DNA of 64,000 nt, taken from the NCBI GenBank assembly GCA_012719495.1, contig JAAYAG010000041.1:42205-106204 (forward strand). The letters are read 5' to 3'. Position 1 is the stretch's first letter, and each line of letters starts with the position of its first letter. The notes below the pieces were generated by a model. The model saw only the letters and a list, made by a program, of their open reading frames with translations. It did no database searches and had not been told where the DNA came from. This document shows, one piece after another, positions 35,698 to 45,042 of this stretch. The position numbers and the translations under genes were made by a program. The DNA comes from Bacteroidales bacterium. GTDB lineage: Bacteria > Bacteroidota > Bacteroidia > Bacteroidales > Prolixibacteraceae.

Positions 35698-35733
35698 AAA
35701 TTTATTCCAATTGACAACATTAAAATTGTAGCG

Positions 35734-38106
35734 ATGAAAAAAATTAGTATATCAATATTCGTGTTAATGCTCTGCATTACAGTATTATCACAGGTTCCAC
35801 AAGCATTCAAGTATCAGGCAGTAGCTCGCGATGCTTCAGGCAATGTGTTGGCAAATAGAATGGTCTCTTTCCGCATCAGTATTATCCCCGGGAGCGCTAC
35901 TGGGAGCGCAGTTTTTACCGAGACCCATACCAAAACGACTAATGCATTTGGTCTGGTCGATCTTGAAATTGGCTCTGGCACGAAAGTCATCGGCTCATTC
36001 TCTTCAATTGAATGGGCAAATAATATCTACTTTTTCAACGTTGAGTTTGACCCTGCTGGAGGAACATCATTTATATTGATGGGTACCAGTCAACTCTTGA
36101 GTGTGCCTTATGCGCAACATGCCTTAACGGTTGAAAATGACAATGTCGACGATGCAGACAATGATCCGTCTAATGAAATTCAAACTCTTGAACTTGCAGG
36201 TTATGATTTAACCCTTTCAAAGGGTGGAGGTACAGTAACGCTTCCACTTACCGATTTGGGCGATAACTGGGGCACACAAACGGTTCAGACCGATGCAACC
36301 CTTGAAGGGAACGGAACATCAACTGCGCCACTGAAAATTGCATCTCAAAGCGCTTTAACCGGACAAACATTGAAATGGAACGGTACTACCTGGTTACCCG
36401 GAGACGATTTAACCGGAACAAGTATTTGGACACCTTCTGGTGCAAATATATACTTCAATACCGGAAGAGTTGGAATTGGGAAAGATCCTGCTGCCGATTT
36501 AAGACGGTTTCAGGTTTTGACTACAGATGAAATTGCTGTGGCTGCAACAAACAATAGCACATCGTATCCGACATTCCGGGCAGAGAATCAGGGTGTTGGA
36601 TTAGCCGCTTCGTTTTATAATGCAGGAGGAACGGTAGCAGCATTTTACAACAATTTGCTTATTCAGGATGGAACACAGGGCTTAGGAAAAGTTCTAACTT
36701 CAGATGCAAATGGGTATACTTCGTGGCAAACACCATTGGCAGGCCCCTGGGAAACAGGCGGCTCAACAGGTACAGAATATGCATATACCAACAAGGCCAT
36801 AGGTGTTAGAGCAATTCCTTTCAACAGTGCTTTTCTTTTTAACGGAACAGGTTTTTCGAATGGCGGAACAGTTGTATTTAGCGGAACGCTTAACACAACT
36901 ATCCCGGCTCAACTTCCTACACTTTTGACTTCTGTTAGAATGTTGTGGTATCCTAACAGGGCTGCCTTTAGGGCAGGAGAAGCAACAGGCACACAATGGA
37001 ACAGAGAATCTATTGGAAATTATTCTGTAGCTTTTGGGTATGACTGTACTGCATCGGGCGATTACTCCTTTGCTGCAAACAATGTTTGTTCTGCCGTGGG
37101 GGATTATTCAATCGCCTTAGGATCCCATGCATCTTCAACAGGAACAGTTTCATCGTCAATAGGATATTATACAGAGGCTTCCGGTAATTATTCTTTTGCA
37201 GAAGGCTATATGACCAATGCAACAGGAAGCTCATCGGCGGCTTTTAATAATTCAACTACAGCCTCAGGATCTTATTCATCGGCATTCGGATTCCAAACAA
37301 CGGCCTCCGGAACAGCTTCTGTTGCCTTTGGTTATCAAAGTACAGCTTCGGGTTCCTATTCATTTGCCTCAGGATTTTCTTCTACTGCCTCAGGGCTTGG
37401 GAGCATGGCATTCGGAAATAATACCACCTCCTCTGCAAATTATTCTACTACCATGGGATCAAATTCAACTGCTTCAGGGCTATATTCATTTGCCTGCGGA
37501 TATTCAACCACCGCGCCTTCGCTTTGCGAAACAGTTGTTGGGTTATATAACACAACGTATGCCGGTAATCCAAACACGCTGATTTTAACAAACCGGATTT
37601 TTGTTGTTGGTAACGGTACAAGTTCAGCAGACAGGAGCAATGCACTTACTGTATTAAAGAACGGCAATGTTGGTATTGGTGTTGATGCACCGACCTATAC
37701 GTTAGCCGTTTCGGGTACAGCAGCCAAAACGGGTGGCGGAAGCTGGTCGAATTTATCCGACAGGCGGTTGAAAGATATTCAGGGACAATATTCAAAAGGA
37801 CTCAACGAAATTGTAGCATTGCAACCAGTGATGTTTACTTACAAGAAAGACAACCCGTTGCAATTAAACTCCAATGAACAACAAATAGGATTTGTGGCTC
37901 AGGAGGTGCAAGCCATCTTCCCCGAGGCTGTCAATGAAAACAGTAGCGGTTATCTCGATTTTAACATGCACCCGGTGAATGTGGCTTTAGTCAATGCGGT
38001 TAAGGAATTAAAAGCTGAAAACGATAAACTAAAAACAGCACTGAATGAATTGCTTGAACGGATGGCAAATATGGAGGCACAACTGCAAACGTCATCGTTA
38101 AAGTAA
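35734..38106 (+). CDS. Surface protein with YadA-like head repeats and S74 autoprocessing (tail-fibre) domain
   Basis: This 790-residue secreted protein has a signal peptide (1-20) and an N-terminal beta domain (20-135, QVPQAFKYQAVARDASGNVL). A linker with Asp-rich stretches follows, then a middle domain. About ten 14-residue YadA-head-type repeats lie at about 430-600, each with an (S/A)xAxG-like core (GDYSFAANNVCSAVGDYSIA, GSYSSAFGFQTTASGTASVA). The C-terminal peptidase S74 / intramolecular chaperone domain carries SDRRLKDIQGQYSKGLNEI with the Ser-Lys dyad region. A terminal coiled coil (740-785) follows. S74 domains fold trimers and cleave themselves off, as in phage tail spikes. It is probably a trimeric adhesin-like surface fibre; it is not in a prophage. 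Confidence 0.85.
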   Translation: MKKISISIFVLMLCITVLSQVPQAFKYQAVARDASGNVLANRMVSFRISIIPGSATGSAVFTETHTKTTNAFGLVDLEIGSGTKVIGSFSSIEWANNIYFFNVEFDPAGGTSFILMGTSQLLSVPYAQHALTVENDNVDDADNDPSNEIQTLELAGYDLTLSKGGGTVTLPLTDLGDNWGTQTVQTDATLEGNGTSTAPLKIASQSALTGQTLKWNGTTWLPGDDLTGTSIWTPSGANIYFNTGRVGIGKDPAADLRRFQVLTTDEIAVAATNNSTSYPTFRAENQGVGLAASFYNAGGTVAAFYNNLLIQDGTQGLGKVLTSDANGYTSWQTPLAGPWETGGSTGTEYAYTNKAIGVRAIPFNSAFLFNGTGFSNGGTVVFSGTLNTTIPAQLPTLLTSVRMLWYPNRAAFRAGEATGTQWNRESIGNYSVAFGYDCTASGDYSFAANNVCSAVGDYSIALGSHASSTGTVSSSIGYYTEASGNYSFAEGYMTNATGSSSAAFNNSTTASGSYSSAFGFQTTASGTASVAFGYQSTASGSYSFASGFSSTASGLGSMAFGNNTTSSANYSTTMGSNSTASGLYSFACGYSTTAPSLCETVVGLYNTTYAGNPNTLILTNRIFVVGNGTSSADRSNALTVLKNGNVGIGVDAPTYTLAVSGTAAKTGGGSWSNLSDRRLKDIQGQYSKGLNEIVALQPVMFTYKKDNPLQLNSNEQQIGFVAQEVQAIFPEAVNENSSGYLDFNMHPVNVALVNAVKELKAENDKLKTALNELLERMANMEAQLQTSSLK

Positions 38107-38235
38107 TTTAAGGTCAGCGAATTTCAAACGCCATTGGTTTTCGAAAGTGCATCTTCGGGGGTAGAAGGTGATGTGAATGTTAGGCCCCGGAAGAATAGAA
38201 TATGAATATCATATTCAAAAAGATATTTGGTTAGC

Positions 38236-38360
38236 GCCCCGAAGGGGCAGGTTAATCGTTGCAAACAATTAATTTGCCCTTGCAGGGCGCCGAGTTGAAT
38301 CGTGTAATTATTAAACCCAAGGCGTTGCCATTGGGCTAAAGTAAGCTGGGCTTTCAGCCC
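38236..38360. repeat. Cluster of four small GC-rich hairpins
   Basis: Hairpins are GCCCC-GAA-GGGGC (38236-38248), GCCCT-TGC-AGGGC (38276-38288), CCCAA/TTGGG (38316-38335) and GGGCT-TTC-AGCCC (38348-38360). Three have 3-base loops and 5-bp stems. The layout is that of a dispersed palindromic element seen in intergenic DNA of Bacteroidota. It sits between the S74 gene and a minus-strand hypothetical gene. Confidence 0.65.
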
Positions 38361-38370
38361 GATTAGTGTT

Positions 38371-38676
38371 CTACAGAAATGCAATGGCGAGTTTTTCGAT
38401 CAGTTCACCAATAGTCACCCTACTGCACCGCCCCTCAACCCGTTCAAGTTCACAGAACTCGTACCACGAGTAGTCGTCGAGGTAGCGGTGAAAGCGGAAT
38501 TTGGGAATGCCTACTTGCTCGGGATAAAAGAACTCCCCGTCGATTAAATGTTTCCTGATTTGTTTTTCGGCTTCTTCAATGGTGAGATTCTCCGGGTTGG
38601 AATAATCGCGATGCCCGAACTTTTTATAGTTGCCCGAATCGCGATAGAGATAATGAAAACGGATATTGGTTGCCAT
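38371..38676 (-). CDS. Hypothetical protein
   Basis: This 101-residue protein has no recognised family. It is rich in aromatic residues (FHYLYRD, FRFHRYLDDYSWYEFCELER) with a central helix (TIEEAEKQIRKHLIDGEFFY). It has an ATG start (38676), even charge and no signal peptide, so it is probably cytoplasmic. Its codon use looks ordinary and unlike the AT-rich genes next to it. It lies immediately downstream of a hairpin cluster on the minus strand. Confidence 0.6.
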   Translation of the reverse strand: MATNIRFHYLYRDSGNYKKFGHRDYSNPENLTIEEAEKQIRKHLIDGEFFYPEQVGIPKFRFHRYLDDYSWYEFCELERVEGRCSRVTIGELIEKLAIAFL

Positions 38677-38723
38677 ATTTTTTTACGGCAAAAGAAGGGA
38701 AGAGAAAGATACGTGTCAATGGA

Positions 38724-39005
38724 CTATGAGTCACATAAAGATTTATCTTGCAGCTTACAAAATTCATCTAAATAGAAACCTATATCGTACCATGTAATTC
38801 CATAATTGCAATCATGATTTTTTCTCAAAAGATGAAGTGTATCAATAAATTTATTCCGATCATAAATTGATCCCAGTGGAAGATTTTCACTTCTTTCTTT
38901 TTGTTGGGCAATATCTTCAAGATCATTGACACTCCACCGAATTGTAATTCGCGTTAATTCTTCTGCCTTTAACCAATCCTCAAGCCATATCAGAATGCTC
39001 ACCAA
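38724..39005 (-). CDS. Hypothetical protein with no ATG; probably 5'-frameshifted
   Basis: The visible frame codes 93 residues from TTG 39005 (or GTG 39002), including LEDWLKAEELTRITIRWSVN and NYGITWYDIGFYLDEFCKLQ. It stays open and gene-like much further upstream, to a stop at 39186-39188, with residues such as FLFNRYIKEKISYRVFNVES but no ATG, GTG or TTG. An ATG at 39214 in another frame reads MDIKKRQSIDS and would join that stretch if one base were restored near 39182. I therefore think the gene really starts at 39214 and is frameshifted or misread. Family unknown. It follows the helicase gene on the same strand. Confidence 0.5.
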   Translation of the reverse strand: MVSILIWLEDWLKAEELTRITIRWSVNDLEDIAQQKERSENLPLGSIYDRNKFIDTLHLLRKNHDCNYGITWYDIGFYLDEFCKLQDKSLCDS

Positions 39006-39264
39006 ATCATAAATGCTAGAAACATTATCCCAAAGAAGACTTGATTCATCCTCAAATATGATCGAATCACAGGATAACGATTTAACCTTCTTATCGTCAA
39101 GATAAAAAGGATTATTACTTTCAACATTAAAAACCCTATAACTAATTTTCTCTTTTATATACCGATTAAATAAGAAACCTGACTGTCAATGCTTTGACGC
39201 TTTTTTATATCCATAAGAATGTTTATCAAAAAGATATTAATAATGTTATTTTGTCTATCTGAAA

Positions 39265-42200
39265 CTATCCAACAGCCATCTTTACAGAATATTTCCATAA
39301 ATATGGCGGCATAGTTTCCTTTAATTCCCATTTTATACTCATAGGCTTTGAGCCATAATGCTCAATAATCTTTGCTTCACCTAAGAAAACCGAGGCCATT
39401 GCATTGCCATATTCATCTTCGCTCTTCTCACGAACAAAAAGCAAAATCCTCTTTTTTTCTTTGAAATGGTTAATATAGGTTAATCCCTTCCCTTTTTCGG
39501 GGCTAACTGTGTTTTGTGTTTGCCAGTGAAAAATCTTATCACTTAATGCAAAGTCTTCATATAACGTGGTAGGAGAAAAGTCTTTAGTTGATTTATTCAA
39601 TGTAATAAATAATAATTCTGTATTCTTTTCTTTTGAATAGGCAACTCCTTCTCTGATTTCACTTTTCTTATCAAATGTATTGAATCCGAATGCAGATAAA
39701 ATTTGCTCCCGAGTATATCTACTATGAAGTTTTAAAGGCTGAGTATAGGGTAGACTGATCTCAGTTTCCAGATAATCAATTTTATCAATTAATATTTCAA
39801 TGACTTCAATAATCTCTTGAACCAATACTTCATTTTTTCCAATTGATTTAATGCTCTCTTCTAACGAATTAAACCCGCCAGCTAACTGCCAGATATCATA
39901 ATGAAGCATTAAGCACATCGATTTTTCTTCTTCATTCAAGGTAAAAAAAGAAAATTGAAAATTCTTTTTTGCGAGAGATAATATAAATCTAAAATATGAA
40001 TTTGAATTACATGAAAGCCACTTTTTACTAATTGCCCTTACTATCTCACTCTCATTAGTTGTTGAATAATCATCTATTTGTTCAGCCTTTGCACATAATC
40101 TTTTCCAACCGCCCTTCTTATATATAAGTTGCAATGGAATATGGTAAAAGTTAGAAAAATTATTAAGCGAAAGGGGTAAAGTTGATTGGTATTTAAAATT
40201 GCGTATTTTATTTAGCAATTGATTAATATTAAGAGATGTAGCATTGTGTATGTTTTGCAAAATGAAATCTTTTGCTTTTTTCTCCAAATTAATCGTACAA
40301 CCTAAAGGCAAATGAGGAAAATCATCTTCAAGCTCCTTTTTAATTGATGTATTTGTCCTACCGACCAATGCTCTGAATTTTCCTTCAAAATCATATTCTG
40401 GTCTAGAATTGCCAACGAAATCTAAAACAGTTAAACACTCTTTACCTTCTGATAATCTTAACCCTCGACCAAGTTGCTGAAGAAAAACAGTCAAACTTTC
40501 AGTGGGTCTTAAGAATAATACAGTATCAATATCAGGTATATCAATTCCCTCATTAAAAATATCAACAACAAAAAGATAATTTATTTCCTTGTTTAAGAAT
40601 TTGATTCTTAATTCTTCTCTCAATTCACTTCTTGAGCTAACCAAATAGTTTGCCTTTAATCCTGCCAAAGTGAATTTTTCTGCCATAAACTGAGCATGTT
40701 CTTGTGTCACACAAAAGCAAAGTGCTTTTACGTCATTTATGTCTTTTAAATATTTATGAAGGGTCGAAATTATATTTCCAACCCTAATATCGTTTTGAGT
40801 ATAAATTCGTGTAAGCTCACTTGGTAAGTATCTTCCATTTTGCCATGTAACATTTGACAAGTCAACACTATCTGTAATACCAAAGTACTGAAAAGGACAT
40901 AAAAGTCTTCTATTTAATGCTTCTGGTAATCTAATTTCAGCTGCAATACAATTAGAAAAGTCTTTCAATATATCTTCACCGTCCATCCTCTCTGGAGTAG
41001 CTGTTAACCCCAGTAGAATTTTTGGGTTAAAGTGACTTAGAATTGGCCGATAGCTAGACGCCGCTATATGATGAACTTCATCGATAATAATAAAATCATA
41101 AAATGAGTCTGAAAGGTTTAAATCTTCAATACGATTATTCAGCGTTTGAACTGACACGAAAATACAGTCATATTTCTCGGGCTCAATTCCATCAACCCAT
41201 AATTCGCCAAAATTATTATTCCTCAAAATCCCTTGAAAGGTGGATTGCGCTTGTAGTAATATTTCCTTTCTATGTGCAACAAATAAAAGTTTTGCCTTAG
41301 AATTTTCCTTTTGGAAGTTTTTAAAATCAAAGGCAGAAATAACCGTTTTTCCAGTCCCTGTAGCTGCAACAATTAGATTCTTAAACCGATTATGTACCTT
41401 TCTTTCTGCCTCTAGCTTTTCTAATATTTCTTCCTGAAATGGAAATGGATTAATATCAAAATAGGCTGCAGGATTATTCTTTTCAAAAATTCTTTCCTTT
41501 TTAAGGGCAACTCTTAGTCGTTCACTGTCTTTAGCTTTATTAAATGATTCAAATTCTTTATCCTGCCAATATGTTTCGAATGTTTTTTTAAATTTATCAA
41601 TAATATGCCCAACTTCTTTTGTTGTAACCTTAAGGTTCCATTCCAACCCATTAGTCAATGCAGAGCGAGATATATTTGATGAGCCAATATAACCCGTATG
41701 AAAGCCAGTATTCCTAAAAAATAGATAAGCCTTGGCATGCAATCTCTCATTATCTGTATTATATGAAACTTTAATTTCAGTGTTTTTCAATCCAGATAAA
41801 AATTCAACTGCTTTTAAATCTGTAGCTCCCATGTAGGAGGTTGTAATCACTTTTAATTGACCACCTCTTTCTGTGAATTCAAATAATTCCTTTTCAAAGA
41901 TCCTAATGCCTGTCCATTTAATAAATGAAACCAGAAAATTTATTCTATCCGATGATAAAATCTCTTTTTTGATCTCACTTTCAAGTGAAATGCCTGAATT
42001 ATTTCCAGTAAATAATTCGCTTTGAGACAGCCTTGTATATGGCGTTATTTCTTTAATATGCTTTTCAAAATCAGAAAAAGATGAATCAATCTTTGAAAAA
42101 ATGGCTGAAAGAATTTTTGCTTCGGTTTCAATTAAATCCTGATCAAACTCTTCATCATTCAACTCTGTTTTTAGAAGAAATATTATTTTATTCGAAAGTT

Positions 42201-42405
42201 CTATTTGTTTCTCAATACTATTGTCTCCAGAAATTTGATTTAGACCAAAACGAATTATTTCTGACAAATACTGAGAGAACACTCGGGCTGCTTCATTTTT
42301 ATCAATCTCACTTTCTTTTATATAGAATGTTTTTCGATCAAGCGCATTAAGCTTAGATTGAACTATCTTACTTATAAGTTGTTCATAAAGTCCTTCCTGT
42401 AACAT
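39265..42405 (-). CDS. PLD-nuclease / SF2 helicase / DUF3427 fusion protein (candidate defence protein)
   Basis: This 1046-residue protein has an N-terminal helical region (1-130). A phospholipase D-like nuclease module at about 140-285 has the HxK motif (RLHAKAYLFF, His223-Lys225) followed by the GSSNISRSALTNGLEWN signature. A superfamily 2 helicase at about 315-680 has Walker A AATGTGKTVISAF (350-354), DEVHH (442-446), LGLTATPERMDG and QQLGRGLRLSEGKE. The C-terminus resembles DUF3427 (about 720-1046). Fusions of PLD, helicase and DUF3427 occur in restriction-type defence proteins (family knowledge). The gene is distinctly AT-rich compared with the window, suggesting transfer. It starts six bases after its small partner. 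Confidence 0.85.
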   Translation of the reverse strand: MLQEGLYEQLISKIVQSKLNALDRKTFYIKESEIDKNEAARVFSQYLSEIIRFGLNQISGDNSIEKQIELSNKIIFLLKTELNDEEFDQDLIETEAKILSAIFSKIDSSFSDFEKHIKEITPYTRLSQSELFTGNNSGISLESEIKKEILSSDRINFLVSFIKWTGIRIFEKELFEFTERGGQLKVITTSYMGATDLKAVEFLSGLKNTEIKVSYNTDNERLHAKAYLFFRNTGFHTGYIGSSNISRSALTNGLEWNLKVTTKEVGHIIDKFKKTFETYWQDKEFESFNKAKDSERLRVALKKERIFEKNNPAAYFDINPFPFQEEILEKLEAERKVHNRFKNLIVAATGTGKTVISAFDFKNFQKENSKAKLLFVAHRKEILLQAQSTFQGILRNNNFGELWVDGIEPEKYDCIFVSVQTLNNRIEDLNLSDSFYDFIIIDEVHHIAASSYRPILSHFNPKILLGLTATPERMDGEDILKDFSNCIAAEIRLPEALNRRLLCPFQYFGITDSVDLSNVTWQNGRYLPSELTRIYTQNDIRVGNIISTLHKYLKDINDVKALCFCVTQEHAQFMAEKFTLAGLKANYLVSSRSELREELRIKFLNKEINYLFVVDIFNEGIDIPDIDTVLFLRPTESLTVFLQQLGRGLRLSEGKECLTVLDFVGNSRPEYDFEGKFRALVGRTNTSIKKELEDDFPHLPLGCTINLEKKAKDFILQNIHNATSLNINQLLNKIRNFKYQSTLPLSLNNFSNFYHIPLQLIYKKGGWKRLCAKAEQIDDYSTTNESEIVRAISKKWLSCNSNSYFRFILSLAKKNFQFSFFTLNEEEKSMCLMLHYDIWQLAGGFNSLEESIKSIGKNEVLVQEIIEVIEILIDKIDYLETEISLPYTQPLKLHSRYTREQILSAFGFNTFDKKSEIREGVAYSKEKNTELLFITLNKSTKDFSPTTLYEDFALSDKIFHWQTQNTVSPEKGKGLTYINHFKEKKRILLFVREKSEDEYGNAMASVFLGEAKIIEHYGSKPMSIKWELKETMPPYLWKYSVKMAVG

Positions 42406-42410
42406 GAATT

Positions 42411-42746
42411 TTATAGTTGCTCAAGTTGAGTTATAGTTTCTTCGATATTATTCATTTGTTCCTTATACCAAACTGCCTGGGGATAAACTTTGGGAATAAC
42501 TGCTTCTCCATTTCCATTTTTGAAAGTCAATGTCAAAATTTCATCAACAGCTTTATTGGAAAACTGAGTTGGATATTTAACATTTTGCACTATTAAATGA
42601 TCATTTTCGTCCGTGCTTACTGTCAATGCTTCTACCTGTATAATAAATGGGTAATTATCTATAACGGACATTTCAACTTGATGCTGATAATCTTGATACC
42701 TTTTTTTAAGTTCATCGAGTGTCACATTCAATACTTCGTTGTTCAT
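42411..42746 (-). CDS. Small protein paired with the PLD-helicase
   Basis: This 111-residue protein is not recognised. It has a helical N-terminus (LNVTLDELKKRYQDYQHQVE), a beta-rich middle (FIIQVEALTVSTDENDHLIV) and a short helical C-terminus (NNIEETITQLEQL). It lies immediately upstream of the helicase gene, with 5 bases between stop and start, so the two form an operon. Like its partner it is AT-rich. It may be a regulatory or specificity subunit; this is inference only. Confidence 0.65.
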   Translation of the reverse strand: MNNEVLNVTLDELKKRYQDYQHQVEMSVIDNYPFIIQVEALTVSTDENDHLIVQNVKYPTQFSNKAVDEILTLTFKNGNGEAVIPKVYPQAVWYKEQMNNIEETITQLEQL

Positions 42747-43201
42747 TCGTTATTATTTTATTAGTGTATTTAACTGTGAACTCTTGCTCAACAAGTTCCA
42801 CTTCTGATGCATTTGAATTTGGTTAAAATCGTAAAATAATCCTTCGCAAATTTAAGTTAAATAAAATAGTGGCTTTAAATTTTATGTCTACTTTCAAAAA
42901 TAGTTACAATTTTACTGCCTGTTACAAATAATCTGAGAAAAATATCACACACCATGCTGTTTATTTCTTTTATCTTATAAACCAAACTTTTAACCTTGCT
43001 ACTAGAATGACAAATTATCCACCAAAGCCCAACAAACTCCCCTGCCCCTTTGCCTTTTTTTGGAGGAGTAGTGTTCAAACGTTGTTTTTTGAAAATTGCG
43101 ATAGGCATGAGTGCAGCTGCGCTGCTTGGCAAAAAAACGGATAACTTTCTTAAAATTCAGTTGTGCCGATCTTCACGCTGCCAAGGGGTAATGTGCCCGG
43201 T
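42747..43201. other. Gene-free region
   Basis: No credible gene is seen. Short frames on both strands (43050-43289 plus, 42875-43132 minus) have no recognisable domain and the first overlaps the end of the DUF6377 gene. The left part should contain the promoter of the small-protein/helicase operon. No clear terminator was found. Confidence 0.5.
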
Positions 43202-44851
43202 CTACGTTGAATATGCGCCAATGGTCATCACTATCGATTCGAAATCGTCGCGCGGAACCGAAGCTTTGTTCTTGATTTTCACCCTATAGTTATAAATTGT
43301 ATTCACTGAATAGCGGAGCAACGATGCAATTTTCGAACTATCGGTAATTCCCAGTCGGATAAGGGCATAGATACGCAATTCGGTATTCAGCAATTCACCC
43401 TTCTTCAGTTGTACCCGCTCGTCGGGATGAAGCAACGAGTTGAGCTGCTGCACAAAATCGGGATAAATGGTAAGAAATGTTGTATCGAAATTATGATAAA
43501 ATTCATCGAGCTCTTTATCGATATACTGACTTGATTTTGTGGTTGAAAATAGCTCGTCGAATTTTCGTGCCACCACCATCTTGTTCACCATTTTCTGGTA
43601 ATTTTCCAGTTTGTCGATGTACCCCGAACAGCGGCTCAGAAAATGACCAATGTAGATTTCTTTCACATGATCCGATTCAAGCAGTTGATTGTTAAGCGCA
43701 TTAAGCCGGCTATTCATTAAACTCAGCTCCTGGTTAAGCCCGTTCAGTTGGCTGTTGGCTTCCTCGAGGTGTGTGCGGGCACGAGCCAGTCTTTTCATCT
43801 GCATAAAAATGAAAACCAACGACATGATAAGAAAAATAGTAAGGAAACTTATTAAAAAAAGGTTGGTTTGCAACAGGTTTTTCTGCTTTTCGCTCCTAAG
43901 TTGATAGGCTTCGTTGATCACCGGTAATATGCCCGACATTTCGACAAAACGCAGGGGAGCGTTGAAAAACACGGCATCGGCCAGCGAAAACTGGATGTAA
44001 TCGTATGCTTTGTTTATTTTTTTCTCTTCGAAGAGCATCATTGCCAGCAAGGTAAGCGAGGCGTTATCTTTTATGGCACAACGTATGTCGGCAATGGCCG
44101 AAAGGGCGAGGTACTTTTTTTCGGCCTCGAGATTCTTCTCTGCCCTGTAGGTCATGGCCATACGGTAGGCAAAAAAAGCATATTCGGGCGTGCTCTGGTG
44201 AAGGGTTTTCATTATTTCTTCGAGAATCTTCCTTGAACCGGCAATATCCCCTTTTTCAAACAGTTGCATTTCTTTGGCCCGCAAATAGGGCATTGAACCA
44301 ACCGTTAGCTGAGCCAATAACGAATCTTTATAAGCTGCCGAAATTGACTGGAAATCGGGCAACGAAGCACTGCTGCGGGTTGAATGCCACACCTGGTTGT
44401 GCAACAGCCACATGCTTTGATAGAAATTAGCCAATAAACCAGCGGGCAATTGGATTCGTTCAATCTCATTGATTACTTCACCTGCTTCTTTGTACATTCC
44501 GGTAGCCGACAATATGTCGGCAAGCTGCAACTTCGACTCAACTACTAAATTATTATCTTTCAGCAATTTGGCAATTTCAATTTTCTTATCGAGGTAAAAA
44601 AGTACAGAATCGAAAGTATAGGCCCTATACTCTTCACATAGCTTTGATACAATGATAAATGACTGTTCGGGCGAAGCAACTGAACCCTCGTAAAGTTTCT
44701 TCAAACTTTGAATTCGCCCCTCGCGTAATTCCTGATAATGTGCACTTTGAGCAATTTCACTATCAAGCACATCAAACAGTGAATCAGTTTTTTTAGCCAA
44801 AGCACAAAGACTCACTGCCCAAAGAATTACAAATACTACGATATTTTTCAT
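43202..44851 (-). CDS. DUF6377 family membrane regulator with TPR-like sensor and HTH
   Basis: This protein of about 549 residues has a signal peptide or first helix (MKNIVVFVILWAVSLCALAK). A helical-repeat, TPR-like periplasmic region (30-320) follows. One membrane helix (LFLISFLTIFLIMSLVFIF) leads to a coiled coil (LEEANSQLNGLNQELSLMNS), and a C-terminal LuxR-type helix-turn-helix carries IRLGITDSSKIASLLRYSVN then TIYNYRVKIKNKA. This layout is the DUF6377 family of Bacteroidota, whose members act as membrane-bound transcription regulators. An in-frame ATG at 44869 would add six residues; I prefer 44851 because it gives a cleaner signal sequence. Target genes are unknown. Confidence 0.86.
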   Translation of the reverse strand: MKNIVVFVILWAVSLCALAKKTDSLFDVLDSEIAQSAHYQELREGRIQSLKKLYEGSVASPEQSFIIVSKLCEEYRAYTFDSVLFYLDKKIEIAKLLKDNNLVVESKLQLADILSATGMYKEAGEVINEIERIQLPAGLLANFYQSMWLLHNQVWHSTRSSASLPDFQSISAAYKDSLLAQLTVGSMPYLRAKEMQLFEKGDIAGSRKILEEIMKTLHQSTPEYAFFAYRMAMTYRAEKNLEAEKKYLALSAIADIRCAIKDNASLTLLAMMLFEEKKINKAYDYIQFSLADAVFFNAPLRFVEMSGILPVINEAYQLRSEKQKNLLQTNLFLISFLTIFLIMSLVFIFMQMKRLARARTHLEEANSQLNGLNQELSLMNSRLNALNNQLLESDHVKEIYIGHFLSRCSGYIDKLENYQKMVNKMVVARKFDELFSTTKSSQYIDKELDEFYHNFDTTFLTIYPDFVQQLNSLLHPDERVQLKKGELLNTELRIYALIRLGITDSSKIASLLRYSVNTIYNYRVKIKNKASVPRDDFESIVMTIGAYST

Positions 44852-45042
44852 TACACGCCAAAACCCCATTACCCAAAAAAAATCAATTATGTAATGGTAA
44901 AAGTACAACACTTCCGGCTGAAACGATAGCCCTCAACACAGGAGCAAATTACCACAGACATGTGATTAAGCCCCAAACAACTTATATAAAGGCAAATAAC
45001 CAAAACAAACCATGCATGTTGTGAAGTTTTTGCTGTGGTAAA

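Noticed and set aside
35734..38106. S74 tail-fibre domain considered as evidence of a prophage
   Set aside because: No capsid, terminase, integrase or other phage genes occur nearby, and the protein has a secretion signal and YadA-type repeats.
43050..43289. A 79-residue frame on the plus strand with a hydrophobic stretch
   Set aside because: It overlaps the end of the DUF6377 gene, has no family look, and the region reads as ordinary intergenic DNA.
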